Assembly: GCA_036924085.1 (NCBI GenBank)
Contig: JAVGWX010000003.1
Location: forward strand, 127,516,974-127,580,973
DNA: 64,000 bases
Reading direction: 5' to 3'
Origin: Ariolimax columbianus
Lineage: Eukaryota > Mollusca > Gastropoda > Stylommatophora > Arionidae
The notes beneath the pieces are model-generated. The model saw nothing but the letters and a program-made list of their open reading frames with translations, made no database searches and was not told where the DNA came from. The translations under genes were made by a program, and so were the position numbers. Positions 24,463 to 36,669 of this stretch are shown here, piece by piece (the stretch's first letter is position 1; each line of letters begins with the position of its first letter).

Positions 24463-24892
24463 GAAAATAGCTTTGTCCGTTGGCTTCTTTTCCAATGTGG
24501 GATCGCGAGAAATTAGAACAATTATGTCTTATGGCGAGCTGGAGGGAAAAATTGAAAAGACAGCTGCACACTACATTTAAACTAAAATCATCATCTACAA
24601 TTGGAATAGGGAACATCAGCAATTAATAAAGACAACATGCTTTCTAGACAGAAACAAGTCATCTTATTTAACTCAAGAAGGAACCACTGAAGACTATTAA
24701 AACACCTCTATCGTCTCCAATCATATCACACAAGGGACAGCCCAATTAGAGTTGACGACCTTAACACATCTTCCAGAATTGGCCAATCGATTGTAGCATA
24801 CGATGTCAGACCTGGCCACGGGGTGCAGATCTGAGGCAGAGGTTAAGGATCCACGTCCTTGACTTTGAGACGACTATGGACTTCATCCTGGT
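24463..24892. other. unassigned DNA
   Basis: No recognised feature between the 24-bp and 13-bp arrays. Confidence 0.5.
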
Positions 24893-25865
24893 GACCAATG
24901 AACATAACCAATGGATAAAATCAATGGACATAACCAATGGACATAACCAATGGACAAAACCAATGGATAAAATCAATGGACATAACCAATGGACATAACC
25001 AATGGGCATAACCAATGAACAAAACCAGTTGGACAAAATCAATGGACATAACTAATGGACATAACCAATGGACATAACCAAGGGACATAACCAATGGACA
25101 AAACCAATTGGACAAAGTCAATGGACATAACCAATGCAGAAAACCAATGGACATAACCAATGGACATAACCAATGGACATAACTAATTGGCATAACTAAT
25201 GGACATAACTAATGGACAAAACCAATGGACAAAATCAATGGACATAAACAATGGACATAACCAATGGACACAATCAATGGACATAACCAATGGACAAAAC
25301 CAATGGACATAACCAATGAACATAACTAATGAACATAACTAATGGACATAACCAATGAACATAGCCAATGGACATAACCAATGGACATAACTAATGGACA
25401 TAACCAATGGACATAACCAATGGACATAACTAATGGACATAACCAATGGACATAACCAATGAACATAGCCAATGGACATAACCAATGGACATAACTAATG
25501 GACATAACCAATGGACATAACCAATGAACATAGCCAATGGACATAACCAATGGACATAACTAATGGACATAACCAATGGACATAACCAATGAACATAGCC
25601 AATGGACATAACCAATGGACATAACTAATGAACATAACCAATGGACATAACCAATGGACATAACTAATGGACATAACCAATGGACATAACTAATGGACAT
25701 AACCAATGGACATAACCAATGGACATAACTAATGGACATGACCAATGGACATAACCAATGGACATAACTAATGGACATAACCAATGGACATAACTAATGG
25801 ACATAACCAATGGACATAATCAATGGAAAAACTAATGGACATAACCAATGGACAAAAGTAAAGGA
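24893..25865. repeat. 13-bp satellite-like array, about 74 units
   Basis: Unit GGACATAACCAAT with variants GGACAAAACCAAT, GAACATAGCCAAT and GGACATAACTAAT. From about 25320 the variants recur every 65 bp (five units), a higher-order repeat. Three 13-bp units equal 13 codons, so minus-strand peptides with a 13-residue period appear. Confidence 0.96.
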
Positions 25866-26478
25866 CATGATTGTAGAATAGGAAGATGCACGATAATAAA
25901 AGCGTTCTGCGACTTCCTCATTTTCCATAGAACCTCCACATCAATGCCCCTTACGCAGTAAATTATGTTACCATCTTCACAAGTCTAGTTGAGTCGAACT
26001 GTGTTCTGCGCTCGAGAACATATTGCTTCCATCTTCAGCATGCATGGGAGGGAAACTGCTTTGCTAGCCGTCGGCTATCTCTAGCCTACCTGCAAGACAT
26101 CAGTTTCTTTACATCAGAAGAATCTCTTCTAGAAGATGACTTGCTGGACTGTCGAGTTTGTCATCACGATGTGTACGGATAGGGATACGTAGGGCGCGTT
26201 CACATCTTTTCACACGGGCACCTTCTAGCTTGAAGGCGTCCTTAATCTCTGTTCTAAATATTGGCATACACAACTGTGATAGATAAAAATGGTCATAAAC
26301 AGCACATATTTCTACTTATAAACAATCTTCTTGTCTGACACTGCAGTCAAGAATTCCAGGGCCTGGCTTTGTGCAGAGGCAGTTTAAAAACGATAGAGTT
26401 CAAACAAACTAAAGGGAGACAGTGGTAGGAACAGAATGACAGAGGGAGAGAAAGATATATATATATATATAAACACCG

Positions 26479-26524
<46 letters not shown>

Positions 26525-27240
26525 AATGATTGAGAGTGGCTTATTTTCATTAGATCCCTGTGGTCATTATAATATATATCTGATTTCAAGGAACTGGTTA
26601 AACACCCATCACCTCCCCCACCCCTAAAAAACCTAAAAAAAAACAAACCACTAATCGTGTACAAATAGTTGATACAGTACCGACTCATGGCCCATGGCCC
26701 ACCACCAAAGCATATGTACGAAAACTGTTTCAAACTTTCCGTGAGTCATGCAGTTGCAGTGTTTCAGAGCTTCCTTCAAATTCAGAATGCTTTTCATACT
26801 CGGATGACTTTTTGACCTAGATGCGTAATCCCATGTGTTGGAGAGATTTCTACATTCTCGATACTACATTGTTAGTCGCATAATACGGGATTTAATCAGT
26901 ACGGCAGTGGTACTAATCTCGTTTCTCTCCATATGCATGTATGCGTGTGTATGTGTGCGTGGGTGGGCGGGTATGGGGGGGGGGGGAGTGTGCGTGCGTG
27001 TATGTATGTATTTATGTGTGTATATATGTATGTTTGTATTCATCCCTTTCTCCGTGGTCCGTTAACCCATATTTTTGTTGTTTGTTGTCACTGATGACAG
27101 TCATTTGGTTGTAACGTAAGCTTGGTTTCTGTTTTCGTCCTAGCAAGCTGTCTGGCCATAACTATGACTATTTTTTTACACTTAATTTTATTTCTTAGTC
27201 CCACCGCAGCGTGACCTTATTTTAAATGTTTTTTTCTAAA
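25866..27240. other. unassigned DNA with microsatellites
   Basis: Contains (TA)n at about 26455-26470, (GA)n at about 26484-26521, a T/A-rich spacer, and a GT-rich stretch with a G run at about 26936-27030. No gene recognised. Confidence 0.6.
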
Positions 27241-27254
27241 TTAATAATAATAAT

Positions 27255-27790
27255 GTTCGCTTAGACGTCTGAGGCCCGTTGCGTCGGTCGGTCACATCCA
27301 TGACCTATTGCTGCCGTGTCCTTACAGGCCTAGTCCAGGCCGGACGTGGAGATCGATATCTGCTGGAGCCATACTGTACTGGGACGGCCTCTTCTGCGCA
27401 TCAATCCGGTCGGGGGAAGACTTTTGGCCCAGAGGAACGACTTGTTAAGTATCTTATGAGCCAGGGTTTTCTGGTCCAGCAGTACAACATGACCGAACAA
27501 AGATATTCGGCGGCGGTCAAGTGTTTCTAAGTTTGGGAGCAGGCCTGTTTTATCGAAGTCCTCCACATTGCGGATGTTGCCATGCCATCTGATGCCCAAG
27601 ATACGCTGCTGGTTGCTCATGTGAAAGGCTTCTAGTCTCGACATATCATGTTTCAGTAATGTCCAGGTTTCGGTACCGTAGAGCAGGACTGGAAGAACGC
27701 AGAACTCGTAGATCCGGATGTTTGTCCCACGTGAGGTCTTTCTGTTACTCCACACACACCGGAGGTCGTGCATAACAAGTGCATCTAGTC
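27255..27790 (-). pseudogene. LINE reverse transcriptase C-terminal fragment
   Basis: Minus frame of 147 codons: RIYEFCVLPVLLYGTETWTL, then a HMSNQQRILGIRWHGNIRN region, LFGHVVLLDQ, and an RRRGRPSTVW motif. This is the conserved C-terminal region after the RT palm in CR1/RTE-like LINEs. The palm (FADD) is absent. Similarity continues to about 27255, where an ATT-rich stretch (TTAATAATAATAATG on plus) looks like a 3' tail. The fragment is 5'-truncated. Confidence 0.85.
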
Positions 27791-28800
27791 CGCTATAGTA
27801 TTAAAACACACGCTTGGATTCGCTAAAACAACAGTTGTCTTTTTTAAAATTTTATAAATGTGAACGTCAACTAAAGTAGTCAATTGAGATAACTGAAACA
27901 ACATCTCATCCTGAACAACAATTCGTAAGGTCAATAAATACCTGCTTCCTTTCAGCATCTACCTGCTTTTGAACCGTTCACCTCAACATCCGACGCGCCT
28001 ATCTCTGATTCTATAGCCCTCTTTTGTCGGTTGGACATGAAGGACTTCAAATCTCTCTATGAGATATTCAGTTTTCCTTTAAGCGATAACAACTCTCAAG
28101 CATGTCAACATCACTTATATCGTTTAAGAACAACAAAACCAGGATATTGTCAACAATATTATATTATCTTTCGGAGAAGCATATTTTTCATTCATTCATT
28201 CATTCAATCATTCATTCATTCATTGAATCATCTTTGTGTTCCAATGTAAAGCAAAGTTTGAACTGCAGCTAGTCACTTTAGTAGAACCATGTCTCCGACT
28301 GTTTGCTGTGACTGATTATGATGGCGACGTATTTTATGGTGATGATGTCAGCCCCAAGAACCAACTTTCTTAGTGACCTTTACGATATGCTTAAAAGGTG
28401 ACCTCCCACCCTGAGATGAATGAAGATAAGTAATATACTCTACTATGATTAGCCTTTTAGTACCACGAGGAGCATGGTGCAACTACTATATATGACCCAT
28501 TTACAGGAAGCCTGTATCAGAGCATTTGTTATGGTGGTTTCAATAACAATGATTTTTTATGATGATGTTGTTGGCCAAGACTACCGTCATGGTCATAGGG
28601 AATATCACATCGTTGCCGGGGTTCCTAGAAACAGGCTGTGCCCCGCGAGTCTGGTCAACGAGGTAAAGATCGACACTGTAATCCCTATAAACTGCAGATA
28701 GGAGGATTCCGGCTGGCCTTCTGAAGTATGTCTTGGGATGTAAGACGAGGTACTGCAATTCGTTAAGAGTTGAACTAGCTTAATACGGGTGACCTCCGCA
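27791..28800. other. unassigned DNA
   Basis: Contains a short (CATT)n stretch at 28187-28230. A segment at 28590-28750 weakly resembles 38520-38700 (AGAAACAGGCTGT, AAAGATCGAC, GGAGGATTCCGG), possibly an old dispersed repeat. Confidence 0.45.
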
Positions 28801-28807
28801 ACAACAT

Positions 28808-28925
28808 GGTGAAGTTGCTAGCCCTACGCATACCCATCTTTAGCCGTCATTTACGACACATGGGGAACGCTACATTCGTCTTATCCATTTCTACCCTCGT
28901 ATCATCCGGATGACGCTCTAATATG
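28808..28925 (+). repeat. dispersed repeat D (partial)
   Basis: Contains GTGAAGTTGCTAGCCCTACG and TTTACGACACATGGG. It aligns with the reverse complement of 45525-45640 across about 110 bp and with the seed of the 28-bp array at 13273. Identity of the element is unknown; it may be a SINE body. Confidence 0.55.
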
Positions 28926-30208
28926 CATTTCACTACTTGTCATCGGTAGGGCTTTTCACGTGATCTCAAAATTTGAAACAAATGGCTACCCAAACCAGCA
29001 CCGTAAGACCACATACTAATTAGGAAGTCAGTTGCGGTCATTTACCTCTTGCCCTTATCAGAACCAAGAAAAAGGGTATGTTAACGGTATGTCGAAACTC
29101 TGCACCTTTGGTAAATTGTGTAGGAATTGTTTAATAAAGTGCAGGAATTCCTGTGCTGTTTGTTTATCGATAATATTATTAATTTGTGTTTGCTCTGCAC
29201 TTGTCCATAATCCTTCTTTATTGATGTTTCCCACACCGGCCTAATCTCACATATAAGACATTAAGAGAGTTTTGAAGGCTGGATCAAGCGAATGAATCGG
29301 GTTCTTGGCAGACTTGCATGTCTCAGCCCCCCCCCCCCCCCCCCCCCCCCACTATCATTGAGTTTCAGTTTTATTTGAAAAATATCGCATTTCGTAAATA
29401 AAATATAAGATTTACAAAGAAACATTACTAACAAGAATTAGATTACAAAATTAAGAAAGCTAAACATATATAGCCGTAGATTAAAGAGAGAACACAAAAA
29501 TTGATAAGACGAACGACCAGGAAACATATTTCGAAATGCATGTTCCTAAATGGTTTGTAAAATCCATCAAACAACACATCTTGTGGTGTTTACTAAAATA
29601 ATTTTGGATGTTTTTTCCACAATTATTCTACTATCTAGACCTGGGAAAACAGGACATTCATTCTTCTATTACATATTTCAGATTTGAAACATTGTCTATG
29701 GAAGATTGATTTTAAACAAAATATAACAACTTATCGCCGAGGAACTGTGTGAGCGGCAAGAACTGCAATTCTTACTAGTATGGAAGTCTTCTACTCTTCA
29801 TGGATTGTTCTATGAACTGAGGTAAATGCTTCTCGGTAAACAAACAGGTAACATGTATTCAACTTTCCTTTCCTGTGTGACGTTGGAGGTGGTATAGGAG
29901 GGCTGTGATGGTGCTTGCAACCTCACATAAACAACTACAATAATACCGCACTCCAAACAAATGAATTGAGGATTCCTAATAAACTAGGTAGGGTAATTAA
30001 AAATGTTGTGTTGTACCTATACTCAGTCCAATATAGTGACAGGTTTAAGTAATAATAATATTAATAATATAAATAATAAAAATAATAAAAATAACAGATT
30101 CGGCTGAATTATATGAAACACTGTTAGAAATAATAGGATTCGCGATCTTTACTCTCAGAGTTTTCTGATTTTGAATGAATGGCCATTAAAACAAGTTGAA
30201 TAAAGTTA
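28926..30208. other. unassigned DNA with poly-C and AAT tracts
   Basis: Holds a 24-base C homopolymer (29327-29350) and an AAT-rich stretch (about 30050-30095). A short minus-strand match to dispersed repeat D lies around 29905-29935. No gene recognised. Confidence 0.55.
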
Positions 30209-30222
30209 GATTCATTTATCAA

Positions 30223-31472
30223 ATTAGCAAACTTAAAACCAAGCCATGAGAGTTATAACAGGAAGCACGAAGTCAACGCCAATTTTAGAACTTGAAAAGA
30301 TTACAAATCTGCAATCCATGACCAACAGAAGAGACCGCAGAGCCCAGCAGCAAGCAGAGAAACTCAGAAGACTGACAGACCATCCAATGCATCAGAGACT
30401 AAATAGATTTGGCAATGGGAAACTAAAGCGGAGAAGCTTATCAGAAATGGCCAAAGCAAAGATGAACACCATAACAACACCAAAGCCCATCCCTACTGTG
30501 CGCAAACCCACATGGAAGCAGCATATCATTCCGGAGGTGGTAGAAAATATACCAGGTATTGGAAACAAGAATAGCCTGACTGAAAAAGAAAGAAGAGACA
30601 TAACCCTGAGGTATATTGCGAAAAACTACCAAAGCATGGACTGGACCCATGCATACACCGACGGTTCTGTAACAAACACAACACAGAATGGAGAGGCAGG
30701 GGTATTCCTGAGCCTACCAAATGGTAGAAAAATAACACTATCAGTGGCAACTGGAAAATACTAAAGCAATTTCAGAGCGGAGGCAGAGGCATTGAAGGCT
30801 GCAGTAGAAGCAATGCTCAAAGGCGAAATCAATGAAAGCCAGATAGTCCTGTTTACAGATGCTCTGGCCGTAGTTACAGCACTAAAAAACAAGAAAAATA
30901 CAGAACTTACTGATTTAAGAGCAGTACTCTGTCAACTATGCCAGCAGTCCGCACCAAAAAGAATAGTGGCACACTGGGTTCCATCCCTCTGTAACATCCA
31001 AGGCAACAAAGAGGCAGACAGACTGGCAAAACAAGGTGCAAGACTACCACAACCAGATTCTAGTGTGACCTACGAAGAGTCCAAAAGGTTTATTAGGGCC
31101 ATATACATGGCTAAATGGGAAACAGAACATACTGGCTATACAAAAAAACGATGCCTATTACCAGTTGAACAGAAGAGAGCAGGTCGTGGTCTTTAGACTC
31201 CGCACAGGTCACAACAGACTGAGGTACCATCTATTCAATAAACTGAAGATAGGTGGCACTGACAAATGCACCTGTGGTACAGGGAAAATGATCGCCGAAC
31301 AGCTGCTGCAGAATTGCTCGACATACGAGGACCAGAGAAAGCGCATGTGGCCATCACCAGTGGCAACACAAGACAAGCTCTATGGCAGTGTCGACAGCCT
31401 CAAGATGACAGCTGCTTTCTTCGAACAAATACAAGTTGACTTCTGACAGCTTACGAAGAAGAAGAAGAAGAA
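30223..31472 (+). mobile_element. LINE A, 5'-truncated copy
   Basis: Begins in the RT C-terminal region and runs through RNase H to the 3' end (TTACGAAGAAGAAG, tail 31452-31472). TSDs 30209-30222 and 31473-31486 differ at one base (GATTCATTTATCAA / GATTAATTTATCAA). It belongs to the same subtype as the 53316-56950 copy, whose C terminus reads FFEQIQVDV. Confidence 0.93.
30246..31446 (+). pseudogene. LINE A RNase H and C-terminal domain, disrupted
   Basis: RNase H motifs are in order: AYTDGS near 30654-30670, AEAEALKAAVEA near 30780, LFTDALAVVTAL near 30850, and GNKEADRLAK near 31003. The frame is broken by a TAA at 30762-30764 (GKY* where another copy has GKYTSN). A second break is a one-base gain in the A run near 31145, before DAYYQLNR. 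The tail of the protein carries C-X-C and H-X4-C residues (CTCGTGKMIAEQLLQNC, with the usual H changed to Q). It cannot make a full product. Confidence 0.9.
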
Positions 31473-31486
31473 GATTAATTTATCAA

Positions 31487-31954
31487 TCTACCTGTATGGG
31501 GACCAGTGTGTATTATTGGGAAGAGCAGTTATTAAAGTTACTGATCATGTATAGCCTTTATAAGAATATATCGCAAACACCGTTTTACACATATCTGTTG
31601 CGTTGTATGATCTAAGTCTTTTAGTGACTATTCACGTCACTGACCGATAAAATATCTTTATGTTCATCATCATCATCATCATCATCTAAATCATTACCAC
31701 ATATGCTATCATTATCAATATAGCCCCCACAATCGCTACCATAATCAATATTATCAAACCATGACCACCATCATGTACTTCATCATCATAATCACTAGTA
31801 TTATCGCTGTAATCATTATCACGGTAATCATCACAGTGTGCCATGCCAAACTATGCAGACGATAGTGGATTGTTACAAAATGATATCGCTGGTTATGTTG
31901 TAAATTGACATGAAAGTTCTCAGCTCTCATACAATCCTTTATTTTAAGTTGTCC
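31487..31954. other. unassigned DNA with ATC-rich tract
   Basis: (CAT)n at about 31665-31688, followed by looser ATC-rich sequence to about 31835. Otherwise unrecognised. Confidence 0.55.
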
Positions 31955-33500
31955 ATCGTCTTCTCTCTTCTATTCTTTTGATTCTAAACAGACTAGCATC
32001 TTCTATCTTCCATTCTATGATTCTAAACATACCAGCATCTTCTCTCTTCCATTTTATAATTCTAAACCAGCCAGCATCTTCTCTCTTCCATTCTATGATT
32101 CTAAACCAGCCAGCATATTTTCTCTTCCATTCTATGATTTTAAATCAGCCAACATCTTCTCTCTTCCATTCTATAATTCTAAACCAGCCAGCATCTTCTC
32201 TCTTCCTTTCTATGATTCTAAACCATTCTAAACCAGCCAGCATCTTCTCTCTTCCATCTATAATTCTAAACTAGCCAGCATCTTCTCTCTTCCTTTCTAT
32301 GATTCTAAACCATTCTAAACTAGCCAGCATCTTCTCTCTTCCATCTATAATTATAAACTAGCCAGCATCTTTTCTCTTCCTTTCTATGATTCTAAACCAG
32401 CCAGCATCTTCTCTCTTACATTCTATAATTCTAAACTTGGCCAGCATCTTCTCTTTTCCATTCTATAAATCTAAACCAGCCAGCATCTTCTCTCTTCCAT
32501 TCTATAAATCTAAACCAGCCACCATCTTCTCTCTTCCATTCTATGATACTAAACTTGGCCAGCATCTTCTCTCTTCCTTTCTATGATTCTAAACTGTCCA
32601 TCATCTTCTCTCTTTCCATTCTTTGGTGTTAAACTGTCGAATATCTTGTCTACTTCACTACATCCCGTTAAACTGTCCAACATCTTGTCTATTTCACTCC
32701 ATCCCGTTAAACTTTCTAACATCTTGTCTATTTCACTCCATCACGTTAAACGTTATAACATCTTGTCTATTTCACTCCATCACGTTAAACGTTATAACAT
32801 CTTGTCTATTTCACTCCATCCCGTTAAACTTTCTAACATCTTGTCTATTTCACTCCATCCCGTTAAACTTTCTAACATCTTGTCTATTTCACTCCATCCC
32901 GTTAAAGTGTCCAACACCTTGTTTATTCCACTCCATCATGTTAAACTGTCCAACACCTTTATTCCACTCCATCACGTTAAACTGTCCAGCACCTTGTTTA
33001 TTTCACTCCATCGCGTTAAATTGTCCAGCACCTTGTTTATTTCACTCCATCACGTTAAACTGTCCAACACCTTGTTTATTCCACGCCATCACGTTAAACT
33101 GTCCAGCACCTTGTTTATTCCACTCCATCACGTTAAACTGTCCAGCACCTTGTTTATTCCACTCCATCACGTTAAACTGTCCAGCACCTTGTTTATTCCA
33201 CTCCATCACGTTAAACTGTCCAGCACCTTGTTTATTCCACGCCATCACGTTAAACTGTCCAGCACCTTGTTTATTCCACTCCATCACGTTAAACTGTCTA
33301 GCACCTTGTTTATTCCACGCCATCACGTTAAACTGTCCAACATCTTGTCTATTTCACTCCATCCCGTTAAAGTGTCCAACACCTTTATTCCACGCCATCA
33401 CGTTAAACTGTCCATCACCTTGTTTATTCCACGCCATCACGTTAAACTGTTTAGCACCTTGTTTATTCCACGCCATCACGTTACACTGTCCAGCATGATC
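31955..33500. repeat. 39-bp minisatellite, about 40 units, two subfamilies
   Basis: The left half uses TTCTCTCTTCCATTCTATGA plus TTCTAAACCAGCCAGCATC. The right half uses GTTTATTCCACTCCATCACG plus TTAAACTGTCCAGCACCTT. Both have a 39-bp period and share the AAAC..(C/G)CCA(G)CA frame. Units around 32560-32640 are intermediate, so this is one array that diverged, not two. The open frame of 339 codons on plus follows from the period. Confidence 0.93.
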
Positions 33501-34140
33501 TCTCTATGCTATGCCCTCCACCTGCGCGCCCCCCCCCACCCGCTAATACCACTCGATAGCAAGTTATATCCTGGCGCACTGTGCTATACTCCTCACTTTT
33601 GATAACTCAGGTTGTGGGGGTTGGGGTTCGAACATCATGACAAAATGGTTGATAGCATGGCTCAGACTCAATCTTGTTTGTGTCCAGATTCCCATGGGAC
33701 GTAAATCATGAACATTAGACTGACATAAGATTCCCTTGACTACGAGGAAAAAAACACAGTACACCGCAACAATATGCAACAGGATAGAACACCAAATATA
33801 ATTTTTTTTTAAATGTAAATACCGAAGGTAATTATAGTCTCAGACGGCGCTGGCATCGGGGTTGGGTTGGTTGATCATTTATTGTTCTAAGCATCAGCTG
33901 AGTGTGAGTTGTAAGGAGCAGTATGCCATGGCATGCTGACCTCTCTGCGGGAGTCGGACCTGTTACATTTGTCATCGGGTGACAAGCTCTTTCATGACTT
34001 GCTCTCAACAAAATAGCTTTTTTTGTGTCGTGTGAAATAATCTGTGTTCTGGCCCACTAAGTCCCCATGCCCCACCTCTCCATTAGTGTATTTAGTTGTC
34101 AATTGAAATCCCAACATTTTTTCCGGAGCTTCCATATCAC
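33501..34140. other. unassigned DNA
   Basis: Includes a C-rich patch at 33530-33542. No recognised gene or repeat. Confidence 0.5.
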
Positions 34141-34141
34141 T

Positions 34142-34388
34142 TAAAGAAAAAGAACAAGAAGAAGAAGAACAAGAAAAATAAGAAGAACAAGAACAACAAG
34201 AAGAATAAGAAGAAAATGCTTCTTTTTCTTTTTCTTTCTCTTCATCTTCTTCTTCTTTTTCTTTTTCTTCTTCTTCTTTTTCTTCTTCTTCTTCTTCTTT
34301 TTCTTCTTCTTCTTCTTCTTCTTCTTCTTCTTCTTCTTCTTCTTCTTCTTCTTCTTCTTCTTCTTCTTCTTCTTCTTCTTCTCCTCCT
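34142..34388. repeat. GAA-rich then TTC-rich mirror tract
   Basis: A purine-rich arm of AAGAAG/AACAAG units (34142-34215) is followed directly by a pyrimidine arm of CTTCTT units (34216-34382), so a single strand could fold back on itself. Poly-Lys and poly-Leu frames here are artefacts. Two GAA-tailed retro-insertions in opposite orientation are one possible origin. Confidence 0.92.
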
Positions 34389-35029
34389 CCATCATCATTG
34401 TCTACTTCACCATTTCAAACTTCACAAAGTGGAATCGCAGATATTGCTCCATGTTGAAATACATGTACGAAAGAATGTTGTGAATTCTAGCATTGGTAGT
34501 TTTGCAAGATAATATCGATAACCCCCATGCACAGCCCTCTTTAATCACCGTTAATAATTTGCATCTCGTAGTCGCCCCCTAGTCGTCTTGTCCTTGACTT
34601 GCCACTGACGTCGGGCGGCACGAAACGAGAGAGTGAGGATAAAAAGTAGCGCGGTTAATCCTTACTAAATATAACGCTAGCAAAATAAAGTATGCCATCG
34701 TCGTCTACAGTGGACGGCGGCCTTTGCCTTTGCTTTGCAATAATTTGCTTGTAGGTCCAGTTTACGTATTGGTTTCTCTACAGTAAGGGGTCCACAGGAA
34801 TCTGTACCAGGAAACATTGTGGTTGGGTGTATATTTAAAACACACATTTCTCCGCCAGTTGTTTTTGCCAGTCTTTTTCTGACTATTTTATCTTTAGATA
34901 CCAGTAGACATATAGACGCCATTGCAGCTGGGGATGCAGTGTTTGAGATGTAACTGTACTACTCTTCAGTTTTGGATGAAGTAGGGTGTCAATTTCTCTT
35001 CCTTAGCAGTACATGAGGCAGCTGTTTAC
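34389..35029. other. unassigned DNA
   Basis: An 81-codon minus-strand frame at 34677-34922 starts at an ATG in fair context (GCAATGG) and is not low-complexity. I recognise no domain and cannot say whether it is an exon. Confidence 0.4.
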
Positions 35030-35034
35030 ATATA

Positions 35035-35130
35035 GGCACACATGATCTTATAGACAACAAGGAATCGAACTCTGAGCCTTTTCCTTGAGAATCGAGAGCT
35101 CTGCCACTACGCTGCTCAGCAGCAGCAATT
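35035..35130 (-). mobile_element. tRNA-like SINE head
   Basis: Minus strand: AGCGTAGTGGCAGAGCTCTC resembles a tRNA A-box region, and about 30 bp later CAGAGTTCGATTCCTTG resembles a B box. Spacing is tRNA-like, but the acceptor stem does not close. It is best read as a SINE relic or tRNA pseudogene. Confidence 0.5.
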
Positions 35131-35194
35131 CGGCTTACTTACTTGGGTCTAATGTTCAGAGCTCAGGTTTCCATGGTAATTATTATCAGCGCTC

Positions 35195-35475
35195 TTACAC
35201 GCGCGTGTGTGTGTGTGGGTATGTGTTTGTGTGTATGTGTATGTGCATGTGTATGTGTATGGTTGTGTTTATGTGTATGTCTTCTTTCTTTCTATTCGCT
35301 TATTCTGTTTTGCCTTTCAGCGTCAAGTTTTGAAGAGATCTCCAGAACGAGCCTTACTGTGTGCCTCATCTCATGCACAGTTACGACATTAACCGACTCA
35401 GATATTTCCGTAAGTCACCTTTTTCATGGTCAGCCTTCAATCTGTTGTGTGTGTGTGTGTGTGTATGTATGTATG
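35195..35475. repeat. two GT-rich microsatellites
   Basis: (GT)n with GTAT interruptions at about 35202-35280, and a cleaner run at about 35442-35470. The DNA between them is unassigned. Confidence 0.85.
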
Positions 35476-36006
35476 CATGTTCAGTATGTATGTATTGTAC
35501 GTATATATGTCAATCCAAAGTTGAGTTCAGCAAAAATCGAATGCTAATCGAGGACAATATTCAGAAATAGCAAATATAATCTTTGACATAATTTGCAGAA
35601 TTCCTTCACAACGTAGCAATGGCACGTGTCAGCTGTATTAAGTGTGACAAGATTACATGGAGAGGGTCAAATCATACATAGAAGCTATGGGTGGCTAAAC
35701 TTTCTTCTCGAGCGGGCGTTACAGAGCAGAAAGGCCTAAGGCTGGTGTCGGATTCGTCATTAGGTCTCATCTGGTCCACGGGCTTGCTGAGCTCCCACAG
35801 GGTATCAATGACCGATTAATGGTGCCTCACCCCCTCGACTCTCATTGATACACGGGAGAGGTGCCACACTAATTAGCACATATCCCCGACAATGACTGGC
35901 TCCGAGATTATCAAGGATAAATTTTACCAGGAGCTAAAATACGACGTCATCTTTTCGATTCCAAAGTCTGAGCTCATTTTCCTTAATGACTTAAATGCCA
36001 GAGTAC

Positions 36007-36431
36007 ACCACAAACAGATACTAGTATGACGTACGAAGAGTCAAAACGGCTTATCAAAGCCAGATACATGACCAAACTGGAAACCGAACATACTGGTTAC
36101 ACCAAAAACGATGCCTATTACCAGTTGAACCGAAGAGAGCAGGTCGTTGTCTTCAGACTTCGCACTGGCCACAATAGACTGAGGTACCACCTATTCAACA
36201 AATTAAAGATAGGGTGTACCGACGAATGCCCGTGCGGTACCGGTAAAATGACCGCTGAACATCTGCTGCAGAACTGCCCGACATACGAGGATCAGAGAGA
36301 GCAGATGTGGCCATCACCAGCGGAACTGCAAGACAAGCTCTATGGCAGCGGCGACAGCCTCAAGATGACCGCCGCTTTTTTCGAAAAAATAATGGTTACT
36401 GTCTGACTGCGTACGAAGAAGAAGAAGAAGA
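36007..36431 (+). mobile_element. LINE A, short 5'-truncated copy nested in LINE B
   Basis: Covers only the last 130 or so codons of LINE A (MTYEESKRLIKARYMTKLE to FFEKIMVTV) and the terminus TGCGTACGAAGAAG with tail. TSDs 35993-36006 and 36432-36445 are identical (AAATGCCAGAGTAC). The frame from 36026 to the stop at 36406 is intact. It contains CPCGTGKMTAEHLLQNCP, a C-X-C-X8-H-X4-C arrangement. Same subtype as 57734-58725. Confidence 0.95.
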
Positions 36432-36669
36432 AAATGCCAGAGTACGAAGAACCATCAATCGTAGGAAGGAGTATTTGGGATGCATGACAGAGAGGGTGCA
36501 ACGGCAATGGTCTGCTACTGTTGAGTCTCCCAATCTCCCATCTCTAAACACAATGTTTCAACTCTCCACTCGGAACATGGCGTCGTAAATCCATCCCTGT
36601 TATAAGCAGTGGCATCTTATTGATTATGTGCTCACCAGACGAGATGTGCGAGTGACAAAAAGCTACGTG

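Noticed and set aside
32583..33602. 339-codon frame resembling a repeat protein
   Set aside because: 39-bp period equals 13 codons; two other frames are also open.
34096..34512. poly-leucine and poly-lysine proteins
   Set aside because: They derive from the GAA/TTC tract.
34677..34922. 81-codon minus-strand frame with a fair start context
   Set aside because: No recognised domain, splice signals or conservation evidence; could be chance or a first exon. Left as unassigned.
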